Source: Actinophytocola sp963826035 (GTDB taxonomy: Bacteria; Actinomycetota; Actinomycetes; Mycobacteriales; Pseudonocardiaceae). Taken from it: 64,000 nucleotides of DNA. The notes under the pieces are model-generated. The model was not told the origin of the DNA, made no database searches, and saw nothing but the letters and a program-made list of their open reading frames with translations. The stretch is from contig CAWGVZ010000004.1 of the NCBI GenBank assembly GCA_963826035.1, forward strand, positions 992,001 through 1,056,000, given 5' to 3'. Shown here piece by piece: positions 16,223 to 24,639 of this stretch (within the stretch, counting starts at the first letter, position 1; each line of letters opens with the position of its first letter). Made by a program: the position numbers and the translations under genes.

Positions 16223-17113
16223 TTGCGGGATCTTGGCGTTGGCGCGGTCGACCTCGTGTTCCGGGGCCGTCGAGTAGTTCGAGATCGGCCATTGGTGATG
16301 GCGATCGTCAACCGGACGCCGGATTCGTTCTACGACCGTGGCGCGACGTTCGCGGAGGACGCCGCGCGGATCGCCGTCGACAAAGCCATGGCGGAGGGCG
16401 CCGACGTGATCGATGTCGGCGGGGTGACCGCGAGCCCTGGCGCGGAGGTCGACGCCGACGAGGAGATCCAGCGGGTCCTGCCGACCGTCGAGTGGATCAA
16501 GGCGACGTACCCGGACGTGCTGATCAGCGTCGACACCTGGCGGCACGAGGTCGCCGACGCGGCCTGCCGTGCGGGCGCGGACATCGTCAATGACGCCTGG
16601 GGCGCCGATGATCCGCAGATCATCGACGTGGCGGCCGCGTACGGCGCCGGTTACATCTGCACCCACGCCAACCGCGACCCGCGAGCCGAGCCGGTCCGCT
16701 CGGACTACGCGGACGTGGTGACCGCCGTCCTCGAGGAGACCACGCGGCTCGCCGAACTGGCCGAGGCCAAGGGGGTTCCCCGCGGCGGCATCCTCATCGA
16801 CGGCACCGGGTACGGGAAGAACACCTCGGACCACCTGGCGTTGGTCGGCCGGGTGGGTGAGCTCATCGCCACCGGTTGGCCGGTGTTCATGGCGCTGTCG
16901 AACAAGACGTTCGTCCGCGAGTCCCTGGACCTGGACGTCGAGGACCGGGACGAGCTGCTGACGGGCACGTTGGCGGCCACCGCCGTCGCCGCTCGCGCCG
17001 GAGCGGTGATGTTCCGCGCCCACCAGGTTCTGCCCACGCGTCGCATCGTGGAGATGATCGCGTGCATCAATGGCACGCGGACGCCCGTGCGGCCGGAGCA
17101 GTGGATCTCGTGA
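16223..17113 (+). CDS. folP2: Dihydropteroate synthase-like protein (FolP2 type)
   Basis: A TIM-barrel of the pterin-binding family. MAIVNRTPDSFYDRGATF, DVIDVGGV and ISVDTWR follow DHPS; AGADIVND, the DGTGYGKNT region and MALSNKTF follow mycobacterial FolP2. True DHPS has N-V-T-P-D-S-F-S-D; the FolP2 form reads NRTPDSFYD, as here, and M. tuberculosis FolP2 is reported not to complement DHPS. So the role may be related to but distinct from folate synthesis. TTG 16223 follows AGGGAGG. The stop overlaps the next gene (TGATG). Confidence 0.82.
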   Translation: MRDLGVGAVDLVFRGRRVVRDRPLVMAIVNRTPDSFYDRGATFAEDAARIAVDKAMAEGADVIDVGGVTASPGAEVDADEEIQRVLPTVEWIKATYPDVLISVDTWRHEVADAACRAGADIVNDAWGADDPQIIDVAAAYGAGYICTHANRDPRAEPVRSDYADVVTAVLEETTRLAELAEAKGVPRGGILIDGTGYGKNTSDHLALVGRVGELIATGWPVFMALSNKTFVRESLDLDVEDRDELLTGTLAATAVAARAGAVMFRAHQVLPTRRIVEMIACINGTRTPVRPEQWIS

Positions 17114-17856
17114 TGCGTCGGATCTGGCCACCTGAGGTCGTGGGCGAACTGGATCGTCCGGAGCTCGAGCGCCTGTACGGCTACCCGCGGGACCGGACGA
17201 AATGGCTGGCCGTCAACTTCGTGTCCAGCGCCGACGGTGCGGTGACGATCGCCGGGCGGTCACGTCCCCTGTCGAACTCGGCGGACCGCGCAGTGTACCC
17301 GCTGGGCAGCAAACTGGCCGATGTGATCATGGTCGGCGCACGCACGGCGATCGTCGAGGAGTTCACCGGGATCACCCCTGATGACGAGCTCCTGGAGTTA
17401 CGCGAGCGCCACGGCCTCGCCCCGGTGCCGCCGATCGCCGTAATCACCTCCGGGCTCTCACTGCCCCCGGACGCACCGGTGATCACCGATGTCCGGACTC
17501 CGACCATCGTCGTCACCTGCGCCTCGGCGCCGCGCGAGTTACGGGACGCGTGGGCGGCGGCCGGCGCGGACCTCCTCATCGCCGGTGCGGACCAGGTCGA
17601 CCTCGCGGCGGCCGTGGAGCGCCTCGCTGAACGCGGTCTGGGCCGCATCCACTGCGACGGCGGCCCGACGCTCTTCGGCGCGTTGCTCCAGGCCGGCGCG
17701 GTGGACGAACTACGCCTGACGCTGTCGCCGTTGCTCGTGTCCGGAGCGGCCAGTCGAATCGCCAGCGGTGCGGCCATCGATCCGGCGGTGCTCAGCTTGG
17801 ACTCGGTGCTGGCGGAGAACGACACCTTGATCATGCGCTACCTGATCAAGGGCTGA
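17113..17856 (+). CDS. RibD C-terminal-type pyrimidine reductase (Rv2671-like)
   Basis: A stand-alone reductase domain of the RibD/DHFR superfamily with no deaminase domain. Motifs: WLAVNFVSSADGAVT, ADVIMVGARTA, IHCDGGPTLFGALL. Length, 247 aa, and the N-terminal RLYGYPRDRTKWL resemble M. tuberculosis Rv2671, which has been shown to provide dihydrofolate reductase activity when overexpressed. It starts in the folP2 stop codon and is certainly co-translated. Pairing a DHPS-like with a DHFR-like protein suggests a pterin or folate side pathway (inference). Confidence 0.82.
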   Translation: MRRIWPPEVVGELDRPELERLYGYPRDRTKWLAVNFVSSADGAVTIAGRSRPLSNSADRAVYPLGSKLADVIMVGARTAIVEEFTGITPDDELLELRERHGLAPVPPIAVITSGLSLPPDAPVITDVRTPTIVVTCASAPRELRDAWAAAGADLLIAGADQVDLAAAVERLAERGLGRIHCDGGPTLFGALLQAGAVDELRLTLSPLLVSGAASRIASGAAIDPAVLSLDSVLAENDTLIMRYLIKG

Positions 17857-17860
17857 CGGG

Positions 17861-18523
17861 TCAGCCGCCGGCGCCGGCCGATGCTCCGCCCGGTCCCGTG
17901 AGTACCGCGTAGAACACGGCGCTCTGCACGGCCTTCACGGACGCGCGGACCACGTCGGGCGCCCAGTCACCCTCCGCGATCTCCTTCGCCCGCTCCTTGG
18001 CCGCCTTCTTGTCCGCCAGGTCGAGGACCTGGCTCAGCGCGTCCATCGCGTGCAGGAGCGCGATCACCGGGCCGGTGCGGTCGTCCGGTGCGCGGGTGCC
18101 CGCCAGCACCTCGCCGAGCCGGACCCGCAGGGTGGCCTCGTACGAATCGTCGGCCGACGGCAGGCGTTCGGTGCGGAACAGGCCGAGCACCTTGCGCTCC
18201 TCGCGGCGCAGGATGCCGGCCGACACAAGGTCGTCGGCCAGTTCGTCGCGCAGGTCCTTCGCCAGGGGGCCGAGCACGGCGTCCGGCTTCTTGCCCTCCT
18301 TGTCCCGCACCAGGTCCAGCCCTCGGCGCAGCGCCGGCTCGGCCGGGGTGTCGCCGGCACGGACCACCAGCTTGCCGTCGTCGGACACGTCGACCAGGCC
18401 GCGCGTGGCCAGGTCGACCAGCACGGCGCCGGCCAGCGCCTTGTCCGGTTGGGACAGCCAGCTGACGGACTTGCCGGTGTCGTCGTCGAGCAACAGCAGG
18501 AGGAGGTCATGCGCGATCAGCAT
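17861..18523 (-). CDS. GPP34/GOLPH3-family phosphoprotein
   Basis: Helical, lipid-interacting fold best known from eukaryotic GOLPH3; the bacterial forms are uncharacterised but abundant in actinomycetes. Typical features: LIAHDLLLLLLDDDTGK at the start, ALAGAVLVDLATRGLVD, and ERKVLGLFRTERLP in the middle (the beta-hairpin region that binds phosphoinositides in GOLPH3). 220 aa. ATG 18523 is leaderless. It ends 4 bp from the convergent reductase gene. Confidence 0.85.
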   Translation of the reverse strand: MLIAHDLLLLLLDDDTGKSVSWLSQPDKALAGAVLVDLATRGLVDVSDDGKLVVRAGDTPAEPALRRGLDLVRDKEGKKPDAVLGPLAKDLRDELADDLVSAGILRREERKVLGLFRTERLPSADDSYEATLRVRLGEVLAGTRAPDDRTGPVIALLHAMDALSQVLDLADKKAAKERAKEIAEGDWAPDVVRASVKAVQSAVFYAVLTGPGGASAGAGG

Positions 18524-18536
18524 GCTGGTGACGCTA
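18524..18536 (-). promoter_or_regulatory. Leaderless -10 box TAGCGT before the GPP34 gene
   Basis: TAGCGT on the minus strand (18536-18531), then 7 nt, then ATG 18523. Confidence 0.55.
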
Positions 18537-18608
18537 CTGCCGCGCCGGGGGTGGCGGCCGGGCGAGACCGCCACCGCCGGGGAAAGTCTGGCGCATCGCC
18601 AGACTTCG

Positions 18609-19697
18609 TCAGCGCAGCTTGGTCATCCAGCCGTGGGGGTCCGGGTTGTGGCCTCGTTGGATGCCGGTCAACGCCTCGCGCAACCGCAGCGCCACCTCGT
18701 TCGAGCCGCTCATGGCGAACTCGCCGTCCGCGTGGCGCACGGTGCCCACCGGGGTGATCACTGCGGCCGTACCGCAGCCGAACACCTCCGTCAGCTCCCC
18801 CGACTCGGCCTTCTTCTCCCACTCGTCGGTGGAGACGCGCCGCTCCTCGACCGTGTAGCCGAGGTCGCGGGCCAGCGTCAGCAGCGAGTCGCGGGTGATG
18901 CCGGGCAGCAGGGAGCCGGACAGCTCGGGGGTGACGATCTTCGAGCCGAACACGAAGAAGAGGTTCATGGCGCCGACCTCCTCCACCCAGCGGCGCTCCA
19001 CGGCGTCGAGCCAGACCACCTGGTCACAGCCCTGCTCGACCGCCTGCGCCTGCGCCATGAACGACGCCGCGTAGTTGCCGGCCGCCTTCGCCGCGCCCGT
19101 GCCGCCGGGGGCCGCTCGCACGTACTCGGTGCACAGCCACACCTTCACCGGCTGCACGCCACCGGCGAAGTAGTTGCCGGCGGGCGAGGCGATCAGCGCG
19201 TACAGGAACTCCGACGCCGGCCGGTTCACCCCGAGCGTCGGCTCCGTCGCGATCATGAACGGCCGCAGGTACAGCGAGCCCTCGCCCTGGCCGCCGGGCA
19301 CCCATTCGTGGTCGACGGCGATCAGCTGGCGCAGCGACTCGAGGAACGCCTCGTCCGGCAGCTCCGGCATGGCCATGCGGCGCGCCGAAGACCGGAGCCG
19401 AGCCGCGTTCGCCTCCGGGCGGAACGACAGCACGCTGCCGTCCGGCCGGCGGAACGCCTTCAGCCCTTCGAAGATCGACTGCCCGTAGTGCAGCCCGGCG
19501 GCCGCCGGATCGAACTCGAACGGGTGATACGGCTCGACCAACGCGTTGTGCCAACCCTGCTCGCGATCGAAGCGAATCGTCACCATGTGGTCGGTGAAGT
19601 AACGCCCGAAGCCCGGGTCGGCCAATACCTCCGCGATCCGCTCCGGGGTCGCCGGCCGCGGATGCGGGGTCCTGGTGAATGACAGAGAAGTCGTCAT
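18609..19697 (-). CDS. ilvE: Branched-chain amino acid aminotransferase
   Basis: PLP-dependent class IV transaminase for the last step of Leu/Ile/Val synthesis. Motifs: HYGQSIFEGLKAF, RLRSSARRMAMPE, YLRPFMIATE, GTGAAKAAGNYA with the PLP lysine, and FGCGTAAVITPVG near the end. 362 aa, type II BCAT length. It is the Rv2210c equivalent. ATG 19697 is leaderless. gcvT, next to ilvE in M. tuberculosis, is absent here. Confidence 0.93.
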   Translation of the reverse strand: MTTSLSFTRTPHPRPATPERIAEVLADPGFGRYFTDHMVTIRFDREQGWHNALVEPYHPFEFDPAAAGLHYGQSIFEGLKAFRRPDGSVLSFRPEANAARLRSSARRMAMPELPDEAFLESLRQLIAVDHEWVPGGQGEGSLYLRPFMIATEPTLGVNRPASEFLYALIASPAGNYFAGGVQPVKVWLCTEYVRAAPGGTGAAKAAGNYAASFMAQAQAVEQGCDQVVWLDAVERRWVEEVGAMNLFFVFGSKIVTPELSGSLLPGITRDSLLTLARDLGYTVEERRVSTDEWEKKAESGELTEVFGCGTAAVITPVGTVRHADGEFAMSGSNEVALRLREALTGIQRGHNPDPHGWMTKLR

Positions 19698-19709
19698 GAG
19701 AGCACCGTA
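19698..19709 (-). promoter_or_regulatory. Leaderless -10 box TACGGT before ilvE
   Basis: TACGGT on the minus strand (19709-19704), then 6 nt, then ATG 19697. Confidence 0.5.
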
Positions 19710-19756
19710 ACTCGCGCGAGCCGACCAGAGAATCGGCAATCGGAATGTCTGACGTC

Positions 19757-20680
19757 CTACTGTGCCCGACGAGGTCCGTTCGCGACCACCCGGAGCACCG
19801 GCTCGACCAGCAGTAGGACGGCCGCCGCCACCAGCGCGGTCACCGGGTCGACCAGCACCGCGCCGGCCGCGGACAGGGCCCCCGCGACGGCCGTGCCCGG
19901 CACCGCCTGGCGCGACCGGGCCGCGAGCGCCGTCCGAACCCAGCCGAGTGCCGCGAACAGGGCGAACGCGCAGGCCACCACCACCCCCACGGTGAGGAGC
20001 CCGGTGAGCGGCGCGGCGTCCGCCGCGGCGAGCGCGTCCCGAAGCGGCGCCGGCGACAACGCGAGCCGCGGCGCGCCCAGCTGTCGCAGCGCCCCCACGG
20101 CCACCGCCAGGCTCACGGCCAGCACCACCCCGAGCACGACGAACGCCCGCCGGCGCGGGACCTCGGGGCCGACGAAGCCGACGAACAACACCCCGGCGGC
20201 CGCGATGACGCCCGCCGGGTCGGCGGCCGGTGGAACTACCGATGCCTCCGGCGCGATCGCGAAGCACGCGACCGCCATGACGGACAGCACGCCGAGCACC
20301 ACCACCGCCGCGATCCGTGTCGCCACCACGGGCAGCCGAATTCCGGTAACCGTGAACGCCGTGATCCCCATCACGAACAAGGGCGCCACGAGCGGTGACG
20401 CGTAGGCACCGACCGCTCCACCCAACGCCGCGCCCGCCGCCACCCGGCCGAGCACCCCGGCACCGTCGGCCACCACGGCCGCGCGAATCCGCCACGCCCC
20501 AACGGGTTCCGCCCGTTCCACGGTGGACAGTCCAGCGAGGACAGCGGCGAGGAGGAGTGCCGCGGGCAGCCAGGCGCCGGCCAGCGACGCCCCCGGCGCG
20601 AGGCCGAGAAAGAGCCCGGCGCCCACCGTGGACAGCATCCCGGCGGCGACCACATCGACCGTGTGTAGGCGATCTGACAC
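19757..20680 (-). CDS. Multi-spanning membrane protein, APC-permease-like
   Basis: About ten hydrophobic segments (for example AAVVVLGVLSVMAVACFA, GVLFVGFVGPEVPRR). Loop glycines such as STVGAGLFLGLAPGA near the N-terminus match the first helix of amino acid-polyamine-organocation permeases, but the protein (307 aa) is shorter than a full 12-helix carrier. The substrate is unknown. GTG 20680 is preferred to ATG 20749, because the extra residues are polar and the upstream ATG lies in the divergent pepB promoter. A perfect dyad overlaps this start. Confidence 0.68.
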   Translation of the reverse strand: MSDRLHTVDVVAAGMLSTVGAGLFLGLAPGASLAGAWLPAALLLAAVLAGLSTVERAEPVGAWRIRAAVVADGAGVLGRVAAGAALGGAVGAYASPLVAPLFVMGITAFTVTGIRLPVVATRIAAVVVLGVLSVMAVACFAIAPEASVVPPAADPAGVIAAAGVLFVGFVGPEVPRRRAFVVLGVVLAVSLAVAVGALRQLGAPRLALSPAPLRDALAAADAAPLTGLLTVGVVVACAFALFAALGWVRTALAARSRQAVPGTAVAGALSAAGAVLVDPVTALVAAAVLLLVEPVLRVVANGPRRAQ

Positions 20681-20698
20681 GGCGCCAACCGTGTCAGA
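20673..20698. promoter_or_regulatory. 10-bp inverted repeat, likely operator
   Basis: TCTGACACGG and CCGTGTCAGA separated by 6 nt, perfect arms. It overlaps the proposed GTG start of the permease-like gene and lies about 85 bp upstream of pepB. A repressor there could control either gene. Confidence 0.5.
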
Positions 20699-20782
20699 CC
20701 CGGTCACGGCCACCTGACGGTGGGCACCGTCACGCGAGGTCGTTAGCATGCGTCAGCAACTCGACCGAGTGAGGAGCTCTCG

Positions 20783-22279
20783 TTGACCGCCCCCAAGCTG
20801 TCCCTGACCACCACCACGGCAGATGAGGCGACCGCGGACGCGGTCATCATCGGCACCGTCGCGGACGGCGAGCGCGCCGTGCTGGCCCCGGGCGGCGAGG
20901 GGATCGATGCCGCGTTCGACGGCAAGCTGGTCGAGATCCTCGCGACACTCGGCGCGACCGGCAAGCAGGACGAGGTCGTGAAGGTGCCGACCTTGGGCCG
21001 GCTGCCCGCCGCGCTCGTCCTGGCGGTCGGCCTCGGCAAGGGCGAGATCACCCTGGACGGCATCCAGGACAGGGTCCGCCGCGCGTCCGGTGCCGCGGCC
21101 CGCGCGCTCGCCGGCACGGCCCGCGCGGTCACCACACTGTCCGCTGTGGACCTTCAGGGGGCGGTCGAGGGCACGGTGCTCGGCGCGTACCGGTTCGTCG
21201 GCTACCGCTCCGAGCCCGGCGACGCGCCGGTCGCGCGGGTCGACCTGGTGAGCCCGGCCGAGGGCACGGCGAAGGACCACCGCGCCACCATCAAGGCGGC
21301 CACCGCCATCGGCGAGGCCGTCTGTACCGCACGGGACTTCGTGAACACCCCGCCCAACGACCTCTTCCCCGCCGAGTTCGCCAACCGCGGCGCGGCGCTG
21401 GGCCGGGCCGCCGGGCTGGACGTGGAGATCCTCGACGAGAAGGCGCTGCGCAAGGCCGGCTGGGGTGGCGTGCTCGGCGTCGGCATGGGCTCCTCCCGCC
21501 CGCCGCGCGTGCTGCGCATGCACTACCGGGGTACCAAGCCGCGCAAGCGGATCGCGTTGGTGGGTAAGGGAATCACGTTCGACACGGGCGGCATCTCCAT
21601 CAAACCGGCCGCCAACATGGACGAGATGACCTCCGACATGTCCGGCGCCGCGGCGATCGTCGCCACCATGGTGCTGGCCGCGAAACTCAAGTACCCGCTG
21701 GAGATCACGGCGACCGTGCCGATGGCCGAGAACATGCCCTCCGGTGCCGCGTACCGGCCGGGCGACGTGCTCACCATGTACGGCGGCAAGACGGTCGAGG
21801 TGCTCAACACCGACGCCGAAGGCCGGCTGATCCTGGCCGACGCGATCGTGCGGGCGGGCGAGGACGAGCCCGACTACCTCATCGAGACCGCCACGCTGAC
21901 CGGCGCGCAGATCGTGGCGCTCGGCAAGCGCACGGCCGGCATCATGGGCTCCGACGAGTTCCGGGACCGGGTCGCGGGGATCGCCAGGGCCACCGGCGAG
22001 GGCGGCTGGGCGATGCCGCTGCCGGAGGAGCTGCGGTCCGATCTGGACTCCAAGCTCGCCGACCTGGCGAACGTCACCAACCACCGCTGGGGCGGGATGC
22101 TGGCCGCCGGCCTGTTCCTGCGCGAGTTCGTGCCGGCCGAGCTGCCGTGGGCACACCTCGACGTCGCCGGCCCGGCGTTCAACTCGGGCTCCCCGTGGGG
22201 TTACACGGCGAAGGGCGGCACCGGCCAGCCGGTCCGCACGCTGGCCGCCGTACTGGCGGACATCGCCGACAACGGCTGA
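20783..22279 (+). CDS. pepB: Leucyl aminopeptidase (M17)
   Basis: Two-metal cytosolic aminopeptidase. The signature NTDAEGRL is present, with metal ligands in VGKGITFDTGG and EGRLILAD and the catalytic Lys in the GKGITFD loop. The N-terminal domain is standard. 498 aa, full length. TTG 20783 follows GAGGAGC. It is the Rv2213 equivalent. The stop codon falls in the first unit of a 21-bp tandem repeat. Confidence 0.93.
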   Translation: MTAPKLSLTTTTADEATADAVIIGTVADGERAVLAPGGEGIDAAFDGKLVEILATLGATGKQDEVVKVPTLGRLPAALVLAVGLGKGEITLDGIQDRVRRASGAAARALAGTARAVTTLSAVDLQGAVEGTVLGAYRFVGYRSEPGDAPVARVDLVSPAEGTAKDHRATIKAATAIGEAVCTARDFVNTPPNDLFPAEFANRGAALGRAAGLDVEILDEKALRKAGWGGVLGVGMGSSRPPRVLRMHYRGTKPRKRIALVGKGITFDTGGISIKPAANMDEMTSDMSGAAAIVATMVLAAKLKYPLEITATVPMAENMPSGAAYRPGDVLTMYGGKTVEVLNTDAEGRLILADAIVRAGEDEPDYLIETATLTGAQIVALGKRTAGIMGSDEFRDRVAGIARATGEGGWAMPLPEELRSDLDSKLADLANVTNHRWGGMLAAGLFLREFVPAELPWAHLDVAGPAFNSGSPWGYTAKGGTGQPVRTLAAVLADIADNG

Positions 22280-22340
22280 GTCGTACCGAACCGTCAGCGA
22301 GTCGTACCCAACCGACAGCGAGTGGTACCCGGCGGACCGA
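22278..22340. repeat. Three tandem 21-bp units after pepB
   Basis: Units at 22278, 22299 and 22320 share GAGTCGTACC or a close variant; the first two differ at two positions and the third is more diverged. They start at the pepB stop and run directly into the damage-promoter-like element. Confidence 0.6.
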
Positions 22341-22344
22341 AAAC

Positions 22345-22415
22345 TGTCGGTGCTGCCGACTAGGATTAAAACCAGGGGTCCCCGGACCGTTTTTGTCGGT
22401 GTCTTCGGCTACCTT
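22345..22415 (+). promoter_or_regulatory. Tandem PafBC-type promoter element, copy 1
   Basis: Two matches to TTGTCRGTG-N8-TAnnnT in tandem. P1 is TGTCGGTG (22345)-N8-TAGGAT (22361). P2 is TTGTCGGTG (22393)-N8-TACCTT (22410). Between them lies GGTCCCCGGACC followed by GTTTTT, a terminator-like hairpin with a T tract. A 30-bp core (22372-22401) is identical in copy 2. Both promoters point into the 3' end of the first Hsp70-like gene, antisense to it. Confidence 0.6.
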
Positions 22416-22478
22416 GCCAGCGGGTCTCTGCCCAGGCCTCCTCTGGCGGGCCTCGAATCGGCGAGACGGTACGTGGGG

Positions 22479-24506
22479 TCAGGGCGTCCAGGTCGGCCAG
22501 CTGGCGATGTCGGAGCCCCGAGCGGCCGTGCCGTCCAGGGACCAGCCGACCGTCACGCCGGCGATCGGCGAGTCGGCGTCGACCTCGTAGACCAGGCAGC
22601 CGTACACCGGCCCGTCCGACGCCGTGAGCGGCGGGCAGTCCGGCAGGTCGCCGACGTCGGTCAGCGGCATGGTGAGCACGCCGCGGTCGTCGCGCAGGTA
22701 GATCTCCTGGTCGGTGACCGTGCTGAGCACCGCCCGCACCACCACCAGCCGGTTGCCGGCGCCCGGTCGGCGCTCCCCCAGGTAGCCGGACGGCGTCGCC
22801 ACCAGCTCGAACGCGGCCGTCAGCTGGAGGTCGCCGACCCGCACGGCCACCGGCGGCCCGCCAAGCCGGCCGGCGATCGACGCCGGCGCTGGGCCGGCGC
22901 CCGACACGGACAGCGCGGAGACCGGCACGCGCAGCGGCGACCGCTCGCCCGGCGCCGGGTGCTGGTCGCCGAACACGAGTGCCTCGACCGTGGTCTGCTC
23001 CGGCACCGGCAGCACCCCGCACACCTCGACCGCCGCGCCGACCGGGACGCTGGTCACCGGCGCGTCCGTGCCCTCGCACGGCACGCCGCCGCCACCGGGG
23101 GCGCGGATCCACTGGCCGCGGTCGTCGAGCGCGGCCGTCGACCGGAAGGGCTCGGGCCACTCGGGGCCCGCCACGTGGGTGGCCCGGTACTGGATGTACA
23201 GCCAGCGATAGCCGGGCGGCGCCTCGCCGTAGCGGCCCGGCTCGAACGGCCGCGTCTCCATCCGGTCGAACACCAGCTCCAGCTCGGTGCCCGACGCGTG
23301 CCGGTAGGTGACCGGCTCGGCCAACTCGCCGTCGTCGAACAGCGGTCGGTCGCCGTTGACCAGCTCGACACCCGGAACCACCGGTGGCATGGTCAACGGC
23401 TCGGTGGCGGCCTCGGTGGTCGTCGGGGTGGCGCCGGCCATCGGCTGCCCGGTGGTCTCCCGGCCGGACAGTACGAGGACGGCGGCCACCACCAGCGACA
23501 CCATGAGCGCGAGCCCGGCGAGCGCCACGCACCGCCCCGGCCGGGCGCCAGTGGCGGGCGGGCTGGTGACCAGCAGCGCGGCGCCCCTGGCCACCGCGGT
23601 CTCGGGCTCCGGGTCCGCCGACACCGGCCGCCCGGACGCCTCGGCCAGTCGCCGCGAGAGCAGCGGCACCCGGCTCGACCCGCCGACCAGCAACACCCGC
23701 TCGACGCCCGTGCCCGCCTGGCCGACGACGCGGGAGGCCAGCGCGACCACCCGGTCGACGTCCGGCGCGATCAGCTCCTCGAACTCCTCGCGGGTCAGCC
23801 GGACGGCGCGGTGGTCGGGCAGCACGATGTCGGCGCTGTCGTGCCGGGACAGCAGCTCCTTCGCCTCGCGCGCCGAGTCCGCCAGCAACTGCCGGTCCCG
23901 CGCCGACTCGACCGGCTCCCGCAACGACGGCGCCACGCGGTCGATGATCCGCCGGTCCAGGTCGTCGCCGCCGAGGTCGGGCAGCCCGGCGGCCGCCAGC
24001 ATGACCAGGCCGGTGGAATCGCGGCGCACCACGGCGATGTCACAGGTGCCGCCCCCGAGGTCGATCACCAGCAACGCCTGACCGGTGGCGAGGGCCGTCC
24101 CCGCGGCGACCGCCAGGGGCTCGGTGACCGTGCTGATCTTCGGCGCGAGCCCGGCGGCCGCCGCCAGCAGCACCCCGACCCGCGGCTGGGTCCAGTCGGC
24201 CGGGTGGGTCAGCACCAGCTCGTCCGGCGCCGCACCGGCCGCCGCCACGATCCGCGCGAGCACGGCCCGCACCGCGTCGATGACCGGCACGGCCTGCTCT
24301 TTGCCCGACTTCGGTGATCGCACGTACCCGGTGGCCGCGTACCGCCCGAGCCGGACGGCGTCCGCCCCGACGACGAGCCCGTCGGCGCCGGCGAACACGG
24401 CGGACGGGATCCACGGCGCACCGTCGACCGTCACCAGCCGCGGCTCGCCACCGGCCACGACGGCCACCGTGTTGGCCGTCCCGAGATCCACGACGAGAAC
24501 GGTCAT
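22479..24506 (-). CDS. Membrane-anchored Hsp70-like protein, paralogue 1
   Basis: Residues 1 to about 335 form an Hsp70/actin-type ATPase: phosphate-1 VDLGTANTVAV, phosphate-2 DLGGGTCDIAV, adenosine motif VLLVGGSSRVP. Instead of a DnaK substrate-binding domain there is one membrane helix (LAGLALMVSLVVAAVLVL, about 350-370) and about 300 extracytoplasmic residues with paired cysteines in beta-rich repeats. The ATPase is thus inside and a sensor- or binding-like domain outside. ATG 24506; 675 aa. It is downstream of its paralogue on the same strand, with a promoter-like repeat between them. No DnaJ or GrpE is nearby. The role is unknown. Confidence 0.82.
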   Translation of the reverse strand: MTVLVVDLGTANTVAVVAGGEPRLVTVDGAPWIPSAVFAGADGLVVGADAVRLGRYAATGYVRSPKSGKEQAVPVIDAVRAVLARIVAAAGAAPDELVLTHPADWTQPRVGVLLAAAAGLAPKISTVTEPLAVAAGTALATGQALLVIDLGGGTCDIAVVRRDSTGLVMLAAAGLPDLGGDDLDRRIIDRVAPSLREPVESARDRQLLADSAREAKELLSRHDSADIVLPDHRAVRLTREEFEELIAPDVDRVVALASRVVGQAGTGVERVLLVGGSSRVPLLSRRLAEASGRPVSADPEPETAVARGAALLVTSPPATGARPGRCVALAGLALMVSLVVAAVLVLSGRETTGQPMAGATPTTTEAATEPLTMPPVVPGVELVNGDRPLFDDGELAEPVTYRHASGTELELVFDRMETRPFEPGRYGEAPPGYRWLYIQYRATHVAGPEWPEPFRSTAALDDRGQWIRAPGGGGVPCEGTDAPVTSVPVGAAVEVCGVLPVPEQTTVEALVFGDQHPAPGERSPLRVPVSALSVSGAGPAPASIAGRLGGPPVAVRVGDLQLTAAFELVATPSGYLGERRPGAGNRLVVVRAVLSTVTDQEIYLRDDRGVLTMPLTDVGDLPDCPPLTASDGPVYGCLVYEVDADSPIAGVTVGWSLDGTAARGSDIASWPTWTP

Positions 24507-24537
24507 CGCGCCACCCGGGCTTCGTGGAGCCAAGAAA

Positions 24538-24608
24538 TGTCGGTGCTCGCGACTACAATTGATTCCAGGGGTCCCCGGACCGTTTTTGTCGGTGCACCGA
24601 GATACCCT
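24538..24608 (+). promoter_or_regulatory. Tandem PafBC-type promoter element, copy 2
   Basis: P1 TGTCGGTG (24538)-N8-TACAAT (24554); P2 TTGTCGGTG (24586)-N8-TACCCT (24603). The 30-bp core at 24565-24594 is identical to copy 1, including the hairpin and T tract. It lies between the two Hsp70-like genes and is antisense to the second. Confidence 0.6.
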
Positions 24609-24639
24609 CGCCCCGAAACCCTGCCCTCGTGCCCCGCGG

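Noticed and set aside
20681..20749. Start of the permease-like gene at ATG 20749
   Set aside because: The added residues are polar and unlike a membrane protein N-terminus, and the region holds the pepB promoter and a perfect dyad.
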